Assembly: GCA_937902925.1 (NCBI GenBank)
Contig: CALFNN010000059.1
Span: 1 to 64,000, forward strand
Source: an uncultured Opitutaceae bacterium
Lineage (GTDB): Bacteria > Verrucomicrobiota > Verrucomicrobiia > Opitutales > Opitutaceae
Direction: 5' to 3'
Length of the DNA: 64,000 bases
Shown: in pieces, positions 1 through 8,844 of the stretch
How positions within the stretch are numbered: the stretch's first letter is position 1
Layout of the letters: each line of letters starts with the position of its first letter
The notes under the pieces: model-generated
What the model was told of the DNA's origin: nothing
The model's input: only the letters and a program-made list of their open reading frames with translations
Database searches by the model: none
Position numbers and translations under genes: made by a program

Positions 1-55
<55 letters not shown>

Positions 56-235
56 GTCCCGCCCGCCGGCGTCAAGCCGGTCTCAGGGCTGGAAAATTGG
101 TAGCGATGCTGTTTTTCCCCGCGCCACAACTTCTAAGTGGGAAGGCCTTGGGAGATTTTTCGAAAAGCGTCTTGCGCGACCGCGAGCCGGGGCCAACCCT
201 GCGGAGGATTTTCACCTTAACTGCACCCGCCAACC

Positions 236-745
236 ATGGTCACCGCCAACTCAGAACTGGGCTATAACAGCAAGATCGAGGGTGAAGTCGTCGTTTCGCG
301 CGCCGATGCGGTCATCAACTGGATCCGGACCAATTCAATGTGGCCGATGCCCATGGGCCTGGCCTGCTGCGCCATCGAGTTGATGGCGTCGGCCTCGTCC
401 CGGTTCGACATCGCCCGCTTCGGCGCCGAGGTGATGCGTTTTTCACCCCGTCAGTCCGATTGCATGATCGTCGCCGGCACCGTGACCTACAAGATGGCCC
501 CGGTCGTCCGCCGGATCTACGACCAGATGGCCGCGCCGAAATGGGTCATCGCGATGGGGGCCTGCGCCAGTTCGGGTGGCATGTATCGCAGCTATGCCGT
601 CCTGCAGGGCGTCGATCGCATCGTGCCGGTCGATGTCTACGTCAGCGGGTGTCCCCCTCGGCCTGAGGCGCTGCTCGACGCACTGATGAAACTCCAGGCC
701 AAGGTCCGGCGCGAGCCGTCGGCCAAGAATTTGCTGTCGGCCTGA
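236..745 (+). CDS. nuoB: NADH-quinone oxidoreductase subunit B
   Basis: This 169-residue subunit of the peripheral arm of complex I carries the terminal iron-sulfur cluster N2, which passes electrons to quinone. The four cluster ligands are visible: the tandem pair C44-C45 in GLACCAIE, C110 in GACASSGG, and C139 in SGCPPRP. Length and motifs are normal. It is the first gene of a 13-gene nuo operon (B to N). The usual preceding gene, nuoA, is missing: only a 180-base spacer and a tRNA-Ser lie upstream. The ATG at 236 has no close Shine-Dalgarno; a GGAGG at about 205 is too far upstream to decide the start. Confidence 0.97.
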   Translation: MVTANSELGYNSKIEGEVVVSRADAVINWIRTNSMWPMPMGLACCAIELMASASSRFDIARFGAEVMRFSPRQSDCMIVAGTVTYKMAPVVRRIYDQMAAPKWVIAMGACASSGGMYRSYAVLQGVDRIVPVDVYVSGCPPRPEALLDALMKLQAKVRREPSAKNLLSA

Positions 746-793
746 GGCCGCCGCCCGAATCCGTTCCCACCGTTGCAACCGTCACCCGCCGCG

Positions 794-1444
794 ATGTCCG
801 CTCCCGCTGACGCCACGACCGCCCTCAAGGAAAAATTTCCGCAGGTGACCGAGCGCGCGAGCCTCGATCATCCGGCGTTCAATGTGCCCCTGGCCGACAT
901 CCCGGCCGTGCTGAAATATCTCCGTGACGAGTCGGGCTTCGATCACCTGGCGGACCTGACCGCGATCGACTGGGCCGAGGGCGTTTCGCCGCGGTTCACC
1001 GTGGTCTACCATCTCTATTCCATCACGCGGCACGATTACCTGCGGATCGCGGCCAATTGCGCGAGCGACACCGAGCCCGTCGCGCCGAGCGTCGCCGGGC
1101 TCTGGCCGGGCGCGAACTGGCACGAACGCGAATGCTACGACATGTTCGGCATCAAGTTCGAGGGACATCCCGACCTGCGGCGCATCTTGATGTGGGACGG
1201 CTACCCGTATTTTCCGCTGCGGAAGGAATTTCCCCTCGCGGGTATCGAGACGCCGCTGCCCGACGCGGAGATCGCCACCGAAACCGGGGCGGCGGTGATC
1301 CCGGCGCCGATGGCGGGCGGTCCGTTCGTGGCCGCGCCGGGCGAGATCAACCTCACCGAGGCCGAGCCCCGCGCCAAGGACGAGAGCTGGGCCGACCGGC
1401 GGCCGCGCCCCGACCAGCCCGGCCTCACTCAAGTGAAGGAATAA
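794..1444 (+). CDS. nuoC: NADH-quinone oxidoreductase subunit C
   Basis: This is a 216-residue peripheral-arm subunit (30 kDa family). The diagnostic block WHERECYDMFGI followed by FEGHPDLRRILMWDGY and PLRKEFPL is present. It packs against NuoD near the quinone site. I chose the ATG at 794; a TTG in the same frame at 773 would add seven residues and is less likely. The C-terminal 60 or so residues, rich in Ala, Pro and acidic residues, extend past the conserved core. The gene is separate from nuoD here, unlike the nuoCD fusion of E. coli, and nuoD starts 8 bases downstream. Confidence 0.96.
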   Translation: MSAPADATTALKEKFPQVTERASLDHPAFNVPLADIPAVLKYLRDESGFDHLADLTAIDWAEGVSPRFTVVYHLYSITRHDYLRIAANCASDTEPVAPSVAGLWPGANWHERECYDMFGIKFEGHPDLRRILMWDGYPYFPLRKEFPLAGIETPLPDAEIATETGAAVIPAPMAGGPFVAAPGEINLTEAEPRAKDESWADRRPRPDQPGLTQVKE

Positions 1445-1452
1445 GCGCGCCT

Positions 1453-2709
1453 ATGGCCACCGACTTTGCCTTTCCCGACAGCGCCGCGAAGACCGCGCAG
1501 GCCCGGCCTGACATTGCGAGCCAGCCGACGACCGAATTCGAGACCGAGAAGATGTCGCTCTCGATGGGACCGTCGCACCCCTCGACCCACGGCGTGCTGC
1601 GTCTGCAGTTGGAACTCGACGGCGAGATCGTCACGAAGTGCGACCCGGTCGTTGGCTATCTGCACCGGGGTGACGAGAAGATCGCCGAGAACATGACTTA
1701 CAACCAGTTCGTGCCCTACACGGACCGGTTGGACTACATTGCGCCGCTCGCAAACAACATGGCCTACGCCATCGCCGTCGAGAAGCTCGCGAAGCTCGAG
1801 GTGCCCGCGCGCTGCCAGGCGATCCGCGTGCTCACGGCGGAAATGGCCCGGGTCTCGTCGCATCTGCTCGGGCTCGGCGCGTTCGGCATCGATACGGGGG
1901 CGTGGACGGTGTTCATGTATACGTTCACCGAGCGCGAGAAGCTCTACAAGCTCTTCGAGGAGCTGACCGGTGCGCGTTTCACGACGAGTTACTCCCGCAT
2001 CGGCGGCCTGCAGCGCGACGTGCCCGAGGGGTGGACCGGGCGCGTGAACGAATTCTGCGACCAGTTTCTTCCGATCCTCGAGAAGATTCTCGCGATGCTG
2101 ACGCGGAACAAGATTTTCACCGATCGCACCGTGGGGATCGGGGTCATCTCGAAAGAGGACGCCGTCGCCTACGGACTGACCGGCCCGAATCTCCGCGGCT
2201 CCGGCATCGGTGTCGATCTGCGGAAGGACAAACCCTACTCGGGTTACGAGCAGTATGAGTTCGATGTCCCCGTGGGCACGAAGGGCGACAGCTACGACCG
2301 CTATCTCGTCCGCGGCGAGGAGATGCGCCAGTCGGTGCGCATCATCAAGCAGGTGATCGCGAAGTTTCCCGGCGGGCCGTGGTATGCGACGGATGCGAAG
2401 AAGATTTTCGCGCCGCCGAAGGACAAGATTCTCACGTCGATGGAAGAGTTGATCCAGAATTTCATGCTCGTGACCGAGGGCCCGCAGATGCCGGCGGGCG
2501 AGGTGTATTTCGAGGCGGAAAACCCGAAGGGCATCCTCGGCTTCTATGTCGTGAGCAAGGGCGGCGGAGTGCCGTGGCGGCTGAAGATCCGTTCGCCCTC
2601 GTTCTGCAATCTTTCGATCCTGCCCAAATTATGCGCCGGCTGCCTCGTGTCCGACGTCGTCGCCATCCTCGGCTCGCTCGACTTCGTCATGGGCGAGTGC
2701 GACCGGTGA
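1453..2709 (+). CDS. nuoD: NADH-quinone oxidoreductase subunit D
   Basis: This 418-residue complex I subunit (49 kDa family) forms the quinone pocket with NuoB. The N-terminal GPSHPSTHGVLR, then GYLHRGDEKIAE, RVSSHLLGLGAFG and the C-terminal LKIRSPSFCNL and GSLDFVMGECDR are family hallmarks. The His of the HPSTHG loop is the residue known to contact the quinone head. Translation starts at the ATG at 1453; the open frame extends further upstream only as an overlap with nuoC. It is followed by a 106-base spacer that contains a palindromic repeat, one of three such long spacers in the operon. Confidence 0.97.
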   Translation: MATDFAFPDSAAKTAQARPDIASQPTTEFETEKMSLSMGPSHPSTHGVLRLQLELDGEIVTKCDPVVGYLHRGDEKIAENMTYNQFVPYTDRLDYIAPLANNMAYAIAVEKLAKLEVPARCQAIRVLTAEMARVSSHLLGLGAFGIDTGAWTVFMYTFTEREKLYKLFEELTGARFTTSYSRIGGLQRDVPEGWTGRVNEFCDQFLPILEKILAMLTRNKIFTDRTVGIGVISKEDAVAYGLTGPNLRGSGIGVDLRKDKPYSGYEQYEFDVPVGTKGDSYDRYLVRGEEMRQSVRIIKQVIAKFPGGPWYATDAKKIFAPPKDKILTSMEELIQNFMLVTEGPQMPAGEVYFEAENPKGILGFYVVSKGGGVPWRLKIRSPSFCNLSILPKLCAGCLVSDVVAILGSLDFVMGECDR

Positions 2710-2719
2710 ACAATCCTTG

Positions 2720-2806
2720 GATGAATTCAGAAGCCATGAAACCAGGAATCAAACCATCCGCTCGCGAGCTGTGCTTCGTGGCTTCCTGGCTTCGGAATTA
2801 ATTTTT
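2720..2806. repeat. imperfect palindrome between nuoD and nuoE
   Basis: The left arm AATTCAGAAGCCATGAAACC (about 2724-2743) pairs with the right arm GGCTTCCTGGCTTCGGAATT (about 2780-2799) read on the other strand: AATTCxGAAGCCAxGAAxCC. The interior is about 35 bases. It fills almost the whole gap between two co-directional genes whose neighbours are otherwise packed within a few bases. It looks like a short mobile or REP-like hairpin unit. The stretch is also open in the nuoE frame and would give a false N-terminal extension. Confidence 0.7.
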
Positions 2807-2815
2807 TCTTCGTTC

Positions 2816-3313
2816 GTGAATCTAAAATCCGCCACGCTCCAGAAAATCGACGAGGTGATCCCGCATTATCCGGCGGATCAGAAGCGGAGTGCCACGCTGC
2901 CGCTGCTGCACCTCATCCAGGAGGACGTCGGCTACATTCCGGCCGAGGCGATCGAATGGGTGGCGGCGAAGCTCGGCATCCAGCCGATCAACGTTTACGA
3001 GGTCGTCACGTTCTACCCGATGTTCCGGCAGAAGCCGATCGGTCGCCGCCACGTCAAGGTCTGCCGCACGCTCTCGTGCGCGCTGATGGGCGGCTACAAG
3101 ACCTGTGCGGAGTTCGAGAAGCAATTCAACACCCACGCCGGCCCGGCCGAGGTTTCGCCGGATGGCGAGGTCACGGTCGAGTTCGTCGAGTGCCTCGCGA
3201 GCTGCGGCACTGCGCCCGTGGTGCTAATTGATGATGAGCTCCACGAAAAGGTCGACTGCGCCAAGGCGAAGCAGTTGAGCGACCAGATCAAAGCCGAAGC
3301 GAAAAAACGCTGA
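2816..3313 (+). CDS. nuoE: NADH-quinone oxidoreductase subunit E
   Basis: This 165-residue complex I subunit (24 kDa family) has a thioredoxin-like fold and the [2Fe-2S] cluster N1a. The ligands are in VCRTLSCALMGG (C-x4-C) and VECLASCG (C-x3-C). The GTG at 2816 (reading MNLKSATLQKIDEVIPHYP) is the preferred start. The frame is open up to an ATG at 2717, but those 33 codons are encoded by the palindromic repeat and do not resemble NuoE. It sits 6 bases before nuoF, its partner in the NADH dehydrogenase module. Confidence 0.95.
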   Translation: MNLKSATLQKIDEVIPHYPADQKRSATLPLLHLIQEDVGYIPAEAIEWVAAKLGIQPINVYEVVTFYPMFRQKPIGRRHVKVCRTLSCALMGGYKTCAEFEKQFNTHAGPAEVSPDGEVTVEFVECLASCGTAPVVLIDDELHEKVDCAKAKQLSDQIKAEAKKR

Positions 3314-3319
3314 CCCGCC

Positions 3320-4672
3320 ATGCCCGCTCCCGCCCAACGCCGCATCATTTTCCAGCACATCGACGAGCCGGGTTACACCAACGACCTGGCGTGTTATGTG
3401 AAACACGGCGGCTACGAGATCCTGAAAAAATCCGTCGCCCGTCCGCCGGCGGAGATCATGGACGAGGTCAAGAAGTCCGGCCTGCGCGGGCGCGGCGGCG
3501 CGGGTTTTCCGTGCGGGTTCAAGTGGTCGCTCGTCGACCGCAAGAGCGGCAAGCCGATCTATCTGGTCGTCAACGCCGACGAGTCGGAGCCGGGCACCTT
3601 CAAGGACCGCTACATCATCCACCAGGACCCGCACCAGTTGATCGAGGGCATCATGATCACGTGCTTCGCGAACAACGTGAAGCAGGCCTACATTTACATC
3701 CGCGGCGAGTTTCCGCACGGCGCGCGCATCCTCGAGCAGGCCATCGCCGAGGCGCGGGCGGCGCATTTCTGCGGACCGAACGTCCTCGGCACGGCCTACG
3801 GCTGCGAGATCTACGTCCACCGCGGCGCCGGCGCCTACATCTGTGGCGAGGAAACCGGCCTCATCGAATCGCTCGAGGGCAAGCGGCCTTATCCGCGGAT
3901 CAAGCCGCCGTATTTTCCCGCCGTGCTCGGCCTCTACCAGTGCCCGACGATCGTCAACAACGTCGAGACGCTCTGCCACGTGAAATACATCGCCGACGTC
4001 GGCGGCGACGCCTACGCGAAGATCGGCACGCCGAACAACACCGGCACGCGCCTCCTCTGTGTCAGCGGCCACGTGCAGAAACCCGGCTATTACGAATACG
4101 AGGTCGGCAAGATCACGCTCGGCGAACTGCTTTACGAGGTCTGCGGCGGTCCGCTCCCGGGCCGGAAATTCAAGGCGGTGATCCCCGGCGGCTCATCCGC
4201 GAAGATTCTGAAATTCGGCGAGAGCTTCACGTTGAAGAACAAGGACGGCTCGATGCGCACGCTGACGGTCGAGGACATCCCGATGGACTTCGACACGCTC
4301 GCCGCCTGCGGCACGATGGGCGGCTCGGGCGGCGTCATCGTGATGGACGATTCCACCGACATGGTCGCGGCGCTCGCCAACATCAACGCGTTTTACGCGC
4401 ACGAGAGCTGCGGTCAGTGCACGCCATGCCGCGAGGGCTCGCTGTGGATGAAGAAAATCAGCACGCGCATGGTCCACGACACCGCCCGCGCCGAGGATGG
4501 TGCCTTGCTCAAGAGTGTCGCCGACCAGATTGCCGGCCGCACGATCTGCGCCTTCGGCGAGGCGTGCTCGTGGCCGACCCAGAGCTTCATCGCGAAGTTC
4601 GGCGACGAATTCAAAGCGTATCCCGAGGCGAAGAAAGCGGTGAAACCCGCCGGCGCCCTCGATCTCGTCTGA
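3320..4672 (+). CDS. nuoF: NADH-quinone oxidoreductase subunit F
   Basis: This 450-residue complex I subunit (51 kDa family) binds NADH, FMN and the [4Fe-4S] cluster N3. The GRGGAGFPCGFKW motif at about residue 56 belongs to the nucleotide and flavin site. NADESEPGTFKDR follows, and the cluster ligands are in ESCGQCTPCREG (about 360-371) with the distal Cys in FGEACSWP. Its length is slightly over the usual 420-440. It receives hydride from NADH and passes electrons to NuoE and NuoG. A 103-base palindromic spacer separates it from nuoG. Confidence 0.97.
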   Translation: MPAPAQRRIIFQHIDEPGYTNDLACYVKHGGYEILKKSVARPPAEIMDEVKKSGLRGRGGAGFPCGFKWSLVDRKSGKPIYLVVNADESEPGTFKDRYIIHQDPHQLIEGIMITCFANNVKQAYIYIRGEFPHGARILEQAIAEARAAHFCGPNVLGTAYGCEIYVHRGAGAYICGEETGLIESLEGKRPYPRIKPPYFPAVLGLYQCPTIVNNVETLCHVKYIADVGGDAYAKIGTPNNTGTRLLCVSGHVQKPGYYEYEVGKITLGELLYEVCGGPLPGRKFKAVIPGGSSAKILKFGESFTLKNKDGSMRTLTVEDIPMDFDTLAACGTMGGSGGVIVMDDSTDMVAALANINAFYAHESCGQCTPCREGSLWMKKISTRMVHDTARAEDGALLKSVADQIAGRTICAFGEACSWPTQSFIAKFGDEFKAYPEAKKAVKPAGALDLV

Positions 4673-4678
4673 TTTTTT

Positions 4679-4757
4679 GCCCACGAAACACACGGAAAAC
4701 ACAGAATGAAAAACCCGGCTCTGAATTCTTCCGTGTCTTCCATGTGTTCTGTGGGCC
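4679..4757. repeat. imperfect palindrome between nuoF and nuoG
   Basis: The left arm CCCACGAAACACACGGAAAA (from 4680) matches, with a few mismatches, the complement of the right arm, which is CCCACAGAACACATGGAAGA when read on the minus strand (from about 4755). The interior reads about 20 bases around AAACCCGGCTCTGAATTC. The element fills almost all of the gap between two nuo genes. Its sequence differs from the nuoD-nuoE and nuoH-nuoI elements, but size and architecture are the same. Confidence 0.75.
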
Positions 4758-4775
4758 AATCCTGATTTTTCCGAA

Positions 4776-6485
4776 ATGATCGCTCCACCCAAACCCGACC
4801 TCGTCACCGTCAACATCGACGGCCGGGAGATCGCCGTGCCGAAAGGCACCAACGTCATCGAGGCGGCGCGCCTCGTCGGGGTGGACGTCCCGCATTATTG
4901 CTACCACCCGAAGCTCACGGTCGTCGGCAATTGCCGGATGTGTCTCATCGAAATGGGCCTGCCCGCCGTCGATCCCGCCACCAAGGCGCCGATCGCGGAC
5001 CCGGCGACCGGCAAGCAGAAGATCAACTGGATCCCGCGGCCGCAGATCGGCTGCGCGACCTACGCTTCGCCCGGTCTCCACATCCGCACGCAAACCCCGC
5101 AGGTGAAGGATTGCCGCGAGGGCGTGATGGAGTTCCTCCTCATCAATCACCCGCTCGACTGCCCGATCTGCGACCAGGCCGGCGAGTGCAAGCTGCAGGA
5201 ACAGTCCACCGGCTACGGCCGCGGCTACTCGCGCTTCATCGAGCAGAAAAACGTGAAGCCGAAACGCACCCTCCTCGGGTCGCGCGTCATGCTCGACGAC
5301 GAGCGCTGCATCCTCTGCTCGCGCTGCATCCGCTTCTCGAAGGAAATCGCGAAGGACGACGTCCTCGGCTTCATCGACCGCGGCAGTTACTCGACGCTCA
5401 CCTGCTATCCCGGGAAGAAACTCGAGAACAACTACTCGCTCAACACCGTCGACATCTGCCCCGTCGGCGCGCTCACCTCGACGGATTTCCGCTTCAAGAT
5501 GCGCGTCTGGTTCCTGAAGCAGACGAATAGCATCGACACCGAGACGTCGGTCGGCGCCAACACCGTCGTCTGGTCGCGCGAAGGGCAGATTTATCGTATC
5601 ACTCCGCGGCGCAACGACGAGGTCAACGACACGTGGATGCCCGACAGCGGTCGCGAACTCTACAAAACCGTCCGCGCGCCCGATCGCCTCACTGCGATCA
5701 AGGTCAACGGCGTCGACAGCGGTCTCGACATCGCCGTCCACGCTGCCGCCGAAATTTTCAAGGCGTCGGCCGGCGCGCTCGCGGTGGTCGGCTCCGGACG
5801 CAGCTCCGTCGAGGAACAATTCCTCACGAAGAAACTCGCCGCTGCGCTCCAGGCCCCGGCGCAACTCGTCAGCCGGGTGGGGAAGGGCGATGATATCCTC
5901 GTCTCCGCCGACCGTAATCCGAACGTCCGCGGCGCGCTGGTCACCGGCCTCATCGCATCACTCCCCGAGCCAAAACTCACCGACCTCGCGTCCCAGATCG
6001 ATGCGGGCAGGATCAAGGCAGTCGTGGCGATCAACGAGGACCTCGCCGCCGCCGGCCTCACCGCCACCCAGCTCGCAAAGGTTTCGATCGTCCACCTCGG
6101 CACGCACGCCAGCGCGACGAGCGCCGCGGCGAAGGTGGTCCTGCCGACGCTCACCGTCTTCGAAAAGAGCGGCACGTTCGTGAACCAGCAGTTCCGCATC
6201 CAGAAATTTTTCCAGGCCGTTCCCGCCGCCGCGGGCGCGACCGACGATCTCGTGGTTCTCGCGAAGCTGGTCGCGGCCGCCGGCGGTCCGTCGCTCGCCT
6301 CCGATCTCGCCTCGCTCTGGAAGATCATCGCGGCCGAAGTCTCCGCGCTTGGCACGATGACGTTCGCGAATCTGCCCGAAACCGGCCTGTTGCTCGACGC
6401 CACGCCATGGGCCGCGCTGCCGTTCGCCGAGGGCGCGACGCTGCACCATAAACCCGCCCAGCCGGCCGCCGCCGCGACCGCCTGA
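4776..6485 (+). CDS. nuoG: NADH-quinone oxidoreductase subunit G (short form)
   Basis: This complex I subunit (75 kDa family) carries the iron-sulfur chain between NuoE/F and NuoI. The N-terminal ferredoxin domain has C42, C53, C56 and C93 for [2Fe-2S]. Next come HPLDCPICDQAGECKLQ (His plus three Cys) and CILCSRCIRF with TVDICPVGALTS for the [4Fe-4S] clusters. A 4Fe-4S Mo/W bis-MGD fold follows. At 569 residues it is clearly shorter than the common 680-900, with a reduced C-terminal molybdopterin-like region (about 270-569) of low complexity. All cluster ligands needed for electron transfer are present, so it should be functional. Confidence 0.95.
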   Translation: MIAPPKPDLVTVNIDGREIAVPKGTNVIEAARLVGVDVPHYCYHPKLTVVGNCRMCLIEMGLPAVDPATKAPIADPATGKQKINWIPRPQIGCATYASPGLHIRTQTPQVKDCREGVMEFLLINHPLDCPICDQAGECKLQEQSTGYGRGYSRFIEQKNVKPKRTLLGSRVMLDDERCILCSRCIRFSKEIAKDDVLGFIDRGSYSTLTCYPGKKLENNYSLNTVDICPVGALTSTDFRFKMRVWFLKQTNSIDTETSVGANTVVWSREGQIYRITPRRNDEVNDTWMPDSGRELYKTVRAPDRLTAIKVNGVDSGLDIAVHAAAEIFKASAGALAVVGSGRSSVEEQFLTKKLAAALQAPAQLVSRVGKGDDILVSADRNPNVRGALVTGLIASLPEPKLTDLASQIDAGRIKAVVAINEDLAAAGLTATQLAKVSIVHLGTHASATSAAAKVVLPTLTVFEKSGTFVNQQFRIQKFFQAVPAAAGATDDLVVLAKLVAAAGGPSLASDLASLWKIIAAEVSALGTMTFANLPETGLLLDATPWAALPFAEGATLHHKPAQPAAAATA

Positions 6486-6496
6486 TCCCGCGCGCC

Positions 6497-7645
6497 ATGT
6501 CCGACTTTTTCTTCCAGTTGCACCCCGTGATCCAGGGCCTCATCAAGGGCCTCGCGGTGATCGCCGTGATTTTCCCGATCGCCGGGATTTGTTCGATGGC
6601 CGAGCGCAAGGTCTCCGCGTGGATCCAGGGCCGGCCGGGGCCGAATCGCGCGATTCCGTTCTGGTTCGCGTGGGTGCCGGTGCTCGGCCCGTTCCTGCAA
6701 CGCCTCGGGATTTTTCACGTGATGGCCGACGGCGGCAAGATGCTCTTCAAGGAGGACTCGCTGCCGGGCCACGTGAACAAGTTCTATTTCATCCTCGCGC
6801 CCATCGTCGCGATGATGCCCGCGCTCACGACGGTCACAGCCGTGCCGTTTGGCGCCTATTTCGATCCAGCTGGCCGGACGATTCCGCTCGGGCTCGCGCC
6901 GGTCGACGTTGGATTGCTCGCGGTGTTCGCCGTTTCCTCGCTGGGCGTTTACTCGCTGATCCTTGCGGGCTGGGCGTCCAACTCGAAATACCCGTTCCTC
7001 GGCGGCGTGCGCGCCTCTGCGCAACTGATCTCCTACGAGCTGTCGCTTACCCTGTCGGTGATCCCGGTTTTCCTGTGGATCAACGCCCCGGGCACGGAAG
7101 GCACCATGAGCCTGGCGCGTGCGGTGGAGTTCCAGAGTCAGCCGGGATTTCTCGGCGGCACATGGTTCATCTTCCTGATGCCGGTGTCGGCGCTGGTGTT
7201 CCTCATTTCGCTGTTCGCCGAGACCAACCGGCTGCCGTTCGACATGGCCGAGGGCGAGGCCGACCTCGTGGGCGGTTTTCACACGGAATACGGCGCGTTC
7301 AAATGGGGCCTCTTCTTCGTCGCGGAATATTCCCACATGCTGATCGGCTCGGGCATCTTCACGCTGCTGTTCCTCGGCGGCTGGAATCCGCTGCCGTGGC
7401 TCTCGCTGGGCCAGTTCGCCGCGCTGCTCCACGTCGCGCATCTGCCGCTCGCCGTCGGCGTGCTGTCCATCGTGATCTTCCTCGGAAAGGTGCTCGCGAT
7501 GATTTTCTTCTTCATGTGGGTGCGCTGGACCGTGCCGCGGTTCCGCTACGACCAGGTGATGAAGCTCGGCTGGCAGAAGCTCCTGCCGCTCGCGATTGCC
7601 AACCTCCTGTTCTACGCGATCGCCATCGCGGTGATTCAGAAATGA
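6497..7645 (+). CDS. nuoH: NADH-quinone oxidoreductase subunit H
   Basis: This is the 382-residue membrane subunit at the junction of the two arms, and it forms part of the quinone chamber. The hallmark AERKVSAWIQGRPGPNR lies at about residues 34-50. The acidic loop FAETNRLPFDMAEGEADLVGGF is present, with several more charged residues of the proposed proton channel. It has about eight hydrophobic segments. Its length is a little above the 320-350 norm because of a longer loop near residues 70-120. It starts 11 bases after nuoG and is followed by a 115-base repeat-filled spacer. Confidence 0.97.
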   Translation: MSDFFFQLHPVIQGLIKGLAVIAVIFPIAGICSMAERKVSAWIQGRPGPNRAIPFWFAWVPVLGPFLQRLGIFHVMADGGKMLFKEDSLPGHVNKFYFILAPIVAMMPALTTVTAVPFGAYFDPAGRTIPLGLAPVDVGLLAVFAVSSLGVYSLILAGWASNSKYPFLGGVRASAQLISYELSLTLSVIPVFLWINAPGTEGTMSLARAVEFQSQPGFLGGTWFIFLMPVSALVFLISLFAETNRLPFDMAEGEADLVGGFHTEYGAFKWGLFFVAEYSHMLIGSGIFTLLFLGGWNPLPWLSLGQFAALLHVAHLPLAVGVLSIVIFLGKVLAMIFFFMWVRWTVPRFRYDQVMKLGWQKLLPLAIANLLFYAIAIAVIQK

Positions 7646-7649
7646 AAAT

Positions 7650-7756
7650 AATGAATTCAGAATTCAGAATCCGGAATTCAGAATCTCCCTCCCGTGTCCG
7701 TCGGGTGGTCTCCGCTCTTCTGGATTCTGGATTCCTCCGAATCTGAATTCTTCTTC
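7650..7756. repeat. imperfect palindrome between nuoH and nuoI
   Basis: The left arm contains GAATTCAGAATTCAGAATCC and continues GGAATTCAGAATC. The right arm, read on the minus strand, gives GAATTCAGATTCGGAGGAATCC followed by AGAATCC. The arms are themselves built from repeats of a GAATTCAGAATC unit. The element occupies essentially all of the 115-base gap. Confidence 0.75.
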
Positions 7757-7760
7757 CGCC

Positions 7761-8300
7761 ATGGCCATCATCCCACTCGAACGCAAGCCGCTCACCCTGG
7801 CCGAGCGCACCTATATTCCGCAGATTCTGGGCGGGTTGAAGACGACGTTGGCCCGCCTGTTGAAACCGACCGAGACGCTCGAATACCCCGAGCAGCGCCC
7901 GGCGATCCCGTCCGGTTACCGCGGCGTGCCGACGCTCGTGCGCGATCCCAACGGCCGCGAGAAATGCGTTTCCTGCCAGCTTTGCGAGTTCGTCTGCCCG
8001 CCCAAGGCCATCCGGATCACGCCGGGCTCCATCCCGGTCGATGCGCCGACCGCGCACGTCGAGAAAGCCCCGCAGGCCTTCGACATCGACATGCTCCGCT
8101 GCATTTATTGCGGCCTCTGCCAGGAGGTCTGCCCGGAGGAGGCGATCTTCCTGCAGGCCCAATACTCGATGTCCGGCTACACCCGCGAGGAAATGGTCAA
8201 CCACAAGGACCGCCTCTACGAGCTCGGCGGCACGCTGCCGGACCAGCATCACAAATGGGACAAGAAACTCGCCGCCGAAAAACACGGCAACGCGCACTGA
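7761..8300 (+). CDS. nuoI: NADH-quinone oxidoreductase subunit I
   Basis: This is a 179-residue ferredoxin-like complex I subunit (TYKY family) carrying clusters N6a and N6b. The two ligand sets are explicit: CVSCQLCEFVCP (about residues 72-83) and CIYCGLCQEVCP (about 114-125). It relays electrons from NuoG to cluster N2 in NuoB. The N-terminal helix with YIPQILGGLKTTL is typical. It starts at the ATG at 7761 just after the palindromic spacer, and nuoJ follows after 25 bases. Confidence 0.97.
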   Translation: MAIIPLERKPLTLAERTYIPQILGGLKTTLARLLKPTETLEYPEQRPAIPSGYRGVPTLVRDPNGREKCVSCQLCEFVCPPKAIRITPGSIPVDAPTAHVEKAPQAFDIDMLRCIYCGLCQEVCPEEAIFLQAQYSMSGYTREEMVNHKDRLYELGGTLPDQHHKWDKKLAAEKHGNAH

Positions 8301-8325
8301 TCGCTCCGTCCCGCCTTCGACTTTC

Positions 8326-8844
8326 ATGGCTCAATTCCTGTTCAACCTCTTCGCCGCCTTCACGCTCGTTTGCGCGCTTGGCGTCGTCGTGAACAAAAAT
8401 GCCGTCAACGCGGCGATGTGCCTCCTGCTCGCGCTCGTGGGCGTCGCCGGCCTGTTCGTCGCGCTCAACGCCTACCTCCTGGCCTTCCTGCTCCTGCTGG
8501 TCTACGCGGGCGCGGTCGTCGCGCTGTTTCTCTTCATCATCATGTTGCTCGACACCAAGGGCGAGCAGCGGCCGGGCCTCAAGCACGCCTCGCTGGTCGC
8601 GCGGCTGTTCGCCGCGGCCCTGGTCGGCGCGGGGCTGCTCTCGTTCTTCGCCCGCAGCCGGCTACCCGAACCGGCGCTCGGACCGGCTTCCGCCGCCGTC
8701 GGCGCGGAACTCAAGCTTTACGCCTACCAGCTTTTCACGACCTATCTGCTGCCCGTGCAGGTGATCGGGTTTCTGCTGCTCGCGGCGATGCTCGGTGTGA
8801 TCGTGATCAGCAAGAAACTCGACGCCGCGGAGGATGCGCCATGA
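8326..8844 (+). CDS. nuoJ: NADH-quinone oxidoreductase subunit J
   Basis: This 172-residue membrane subunit of complex I has five predicted hydrophobic segments. The family segment [20 protein letters not shown] (about residues 57-76) holds the conserved third helix linked to the catalytic coupling region. Length is normal. It overlaps nuoK by four bases (ATGA), which indicates translational coupling. Confidence 0.95.
   Translation: MAQFLFNLFAAFTLVCALGVVVNKNAVNAAMCLLLALVGVAGLFVALNAYLLAFLLLLVYAGAVVALFLFIIMLLDTKGEQRPGLKHASLVARLFAAALVGAGLLSFFARSRLPEPALGPASAAVGAELKLYAYQLFTTYLLPVQVIGFLLLAAMLGVIVISKKLDAAEDAP

Noticed and set aside
2717-2815. A 33-residue N-terminal extension of NuoE from an ATG at 2717
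   Set aside because: The codons are made by the palindromic spacer and do not resemble NuoE; the GTG at 2816 starts the conserved sequence.
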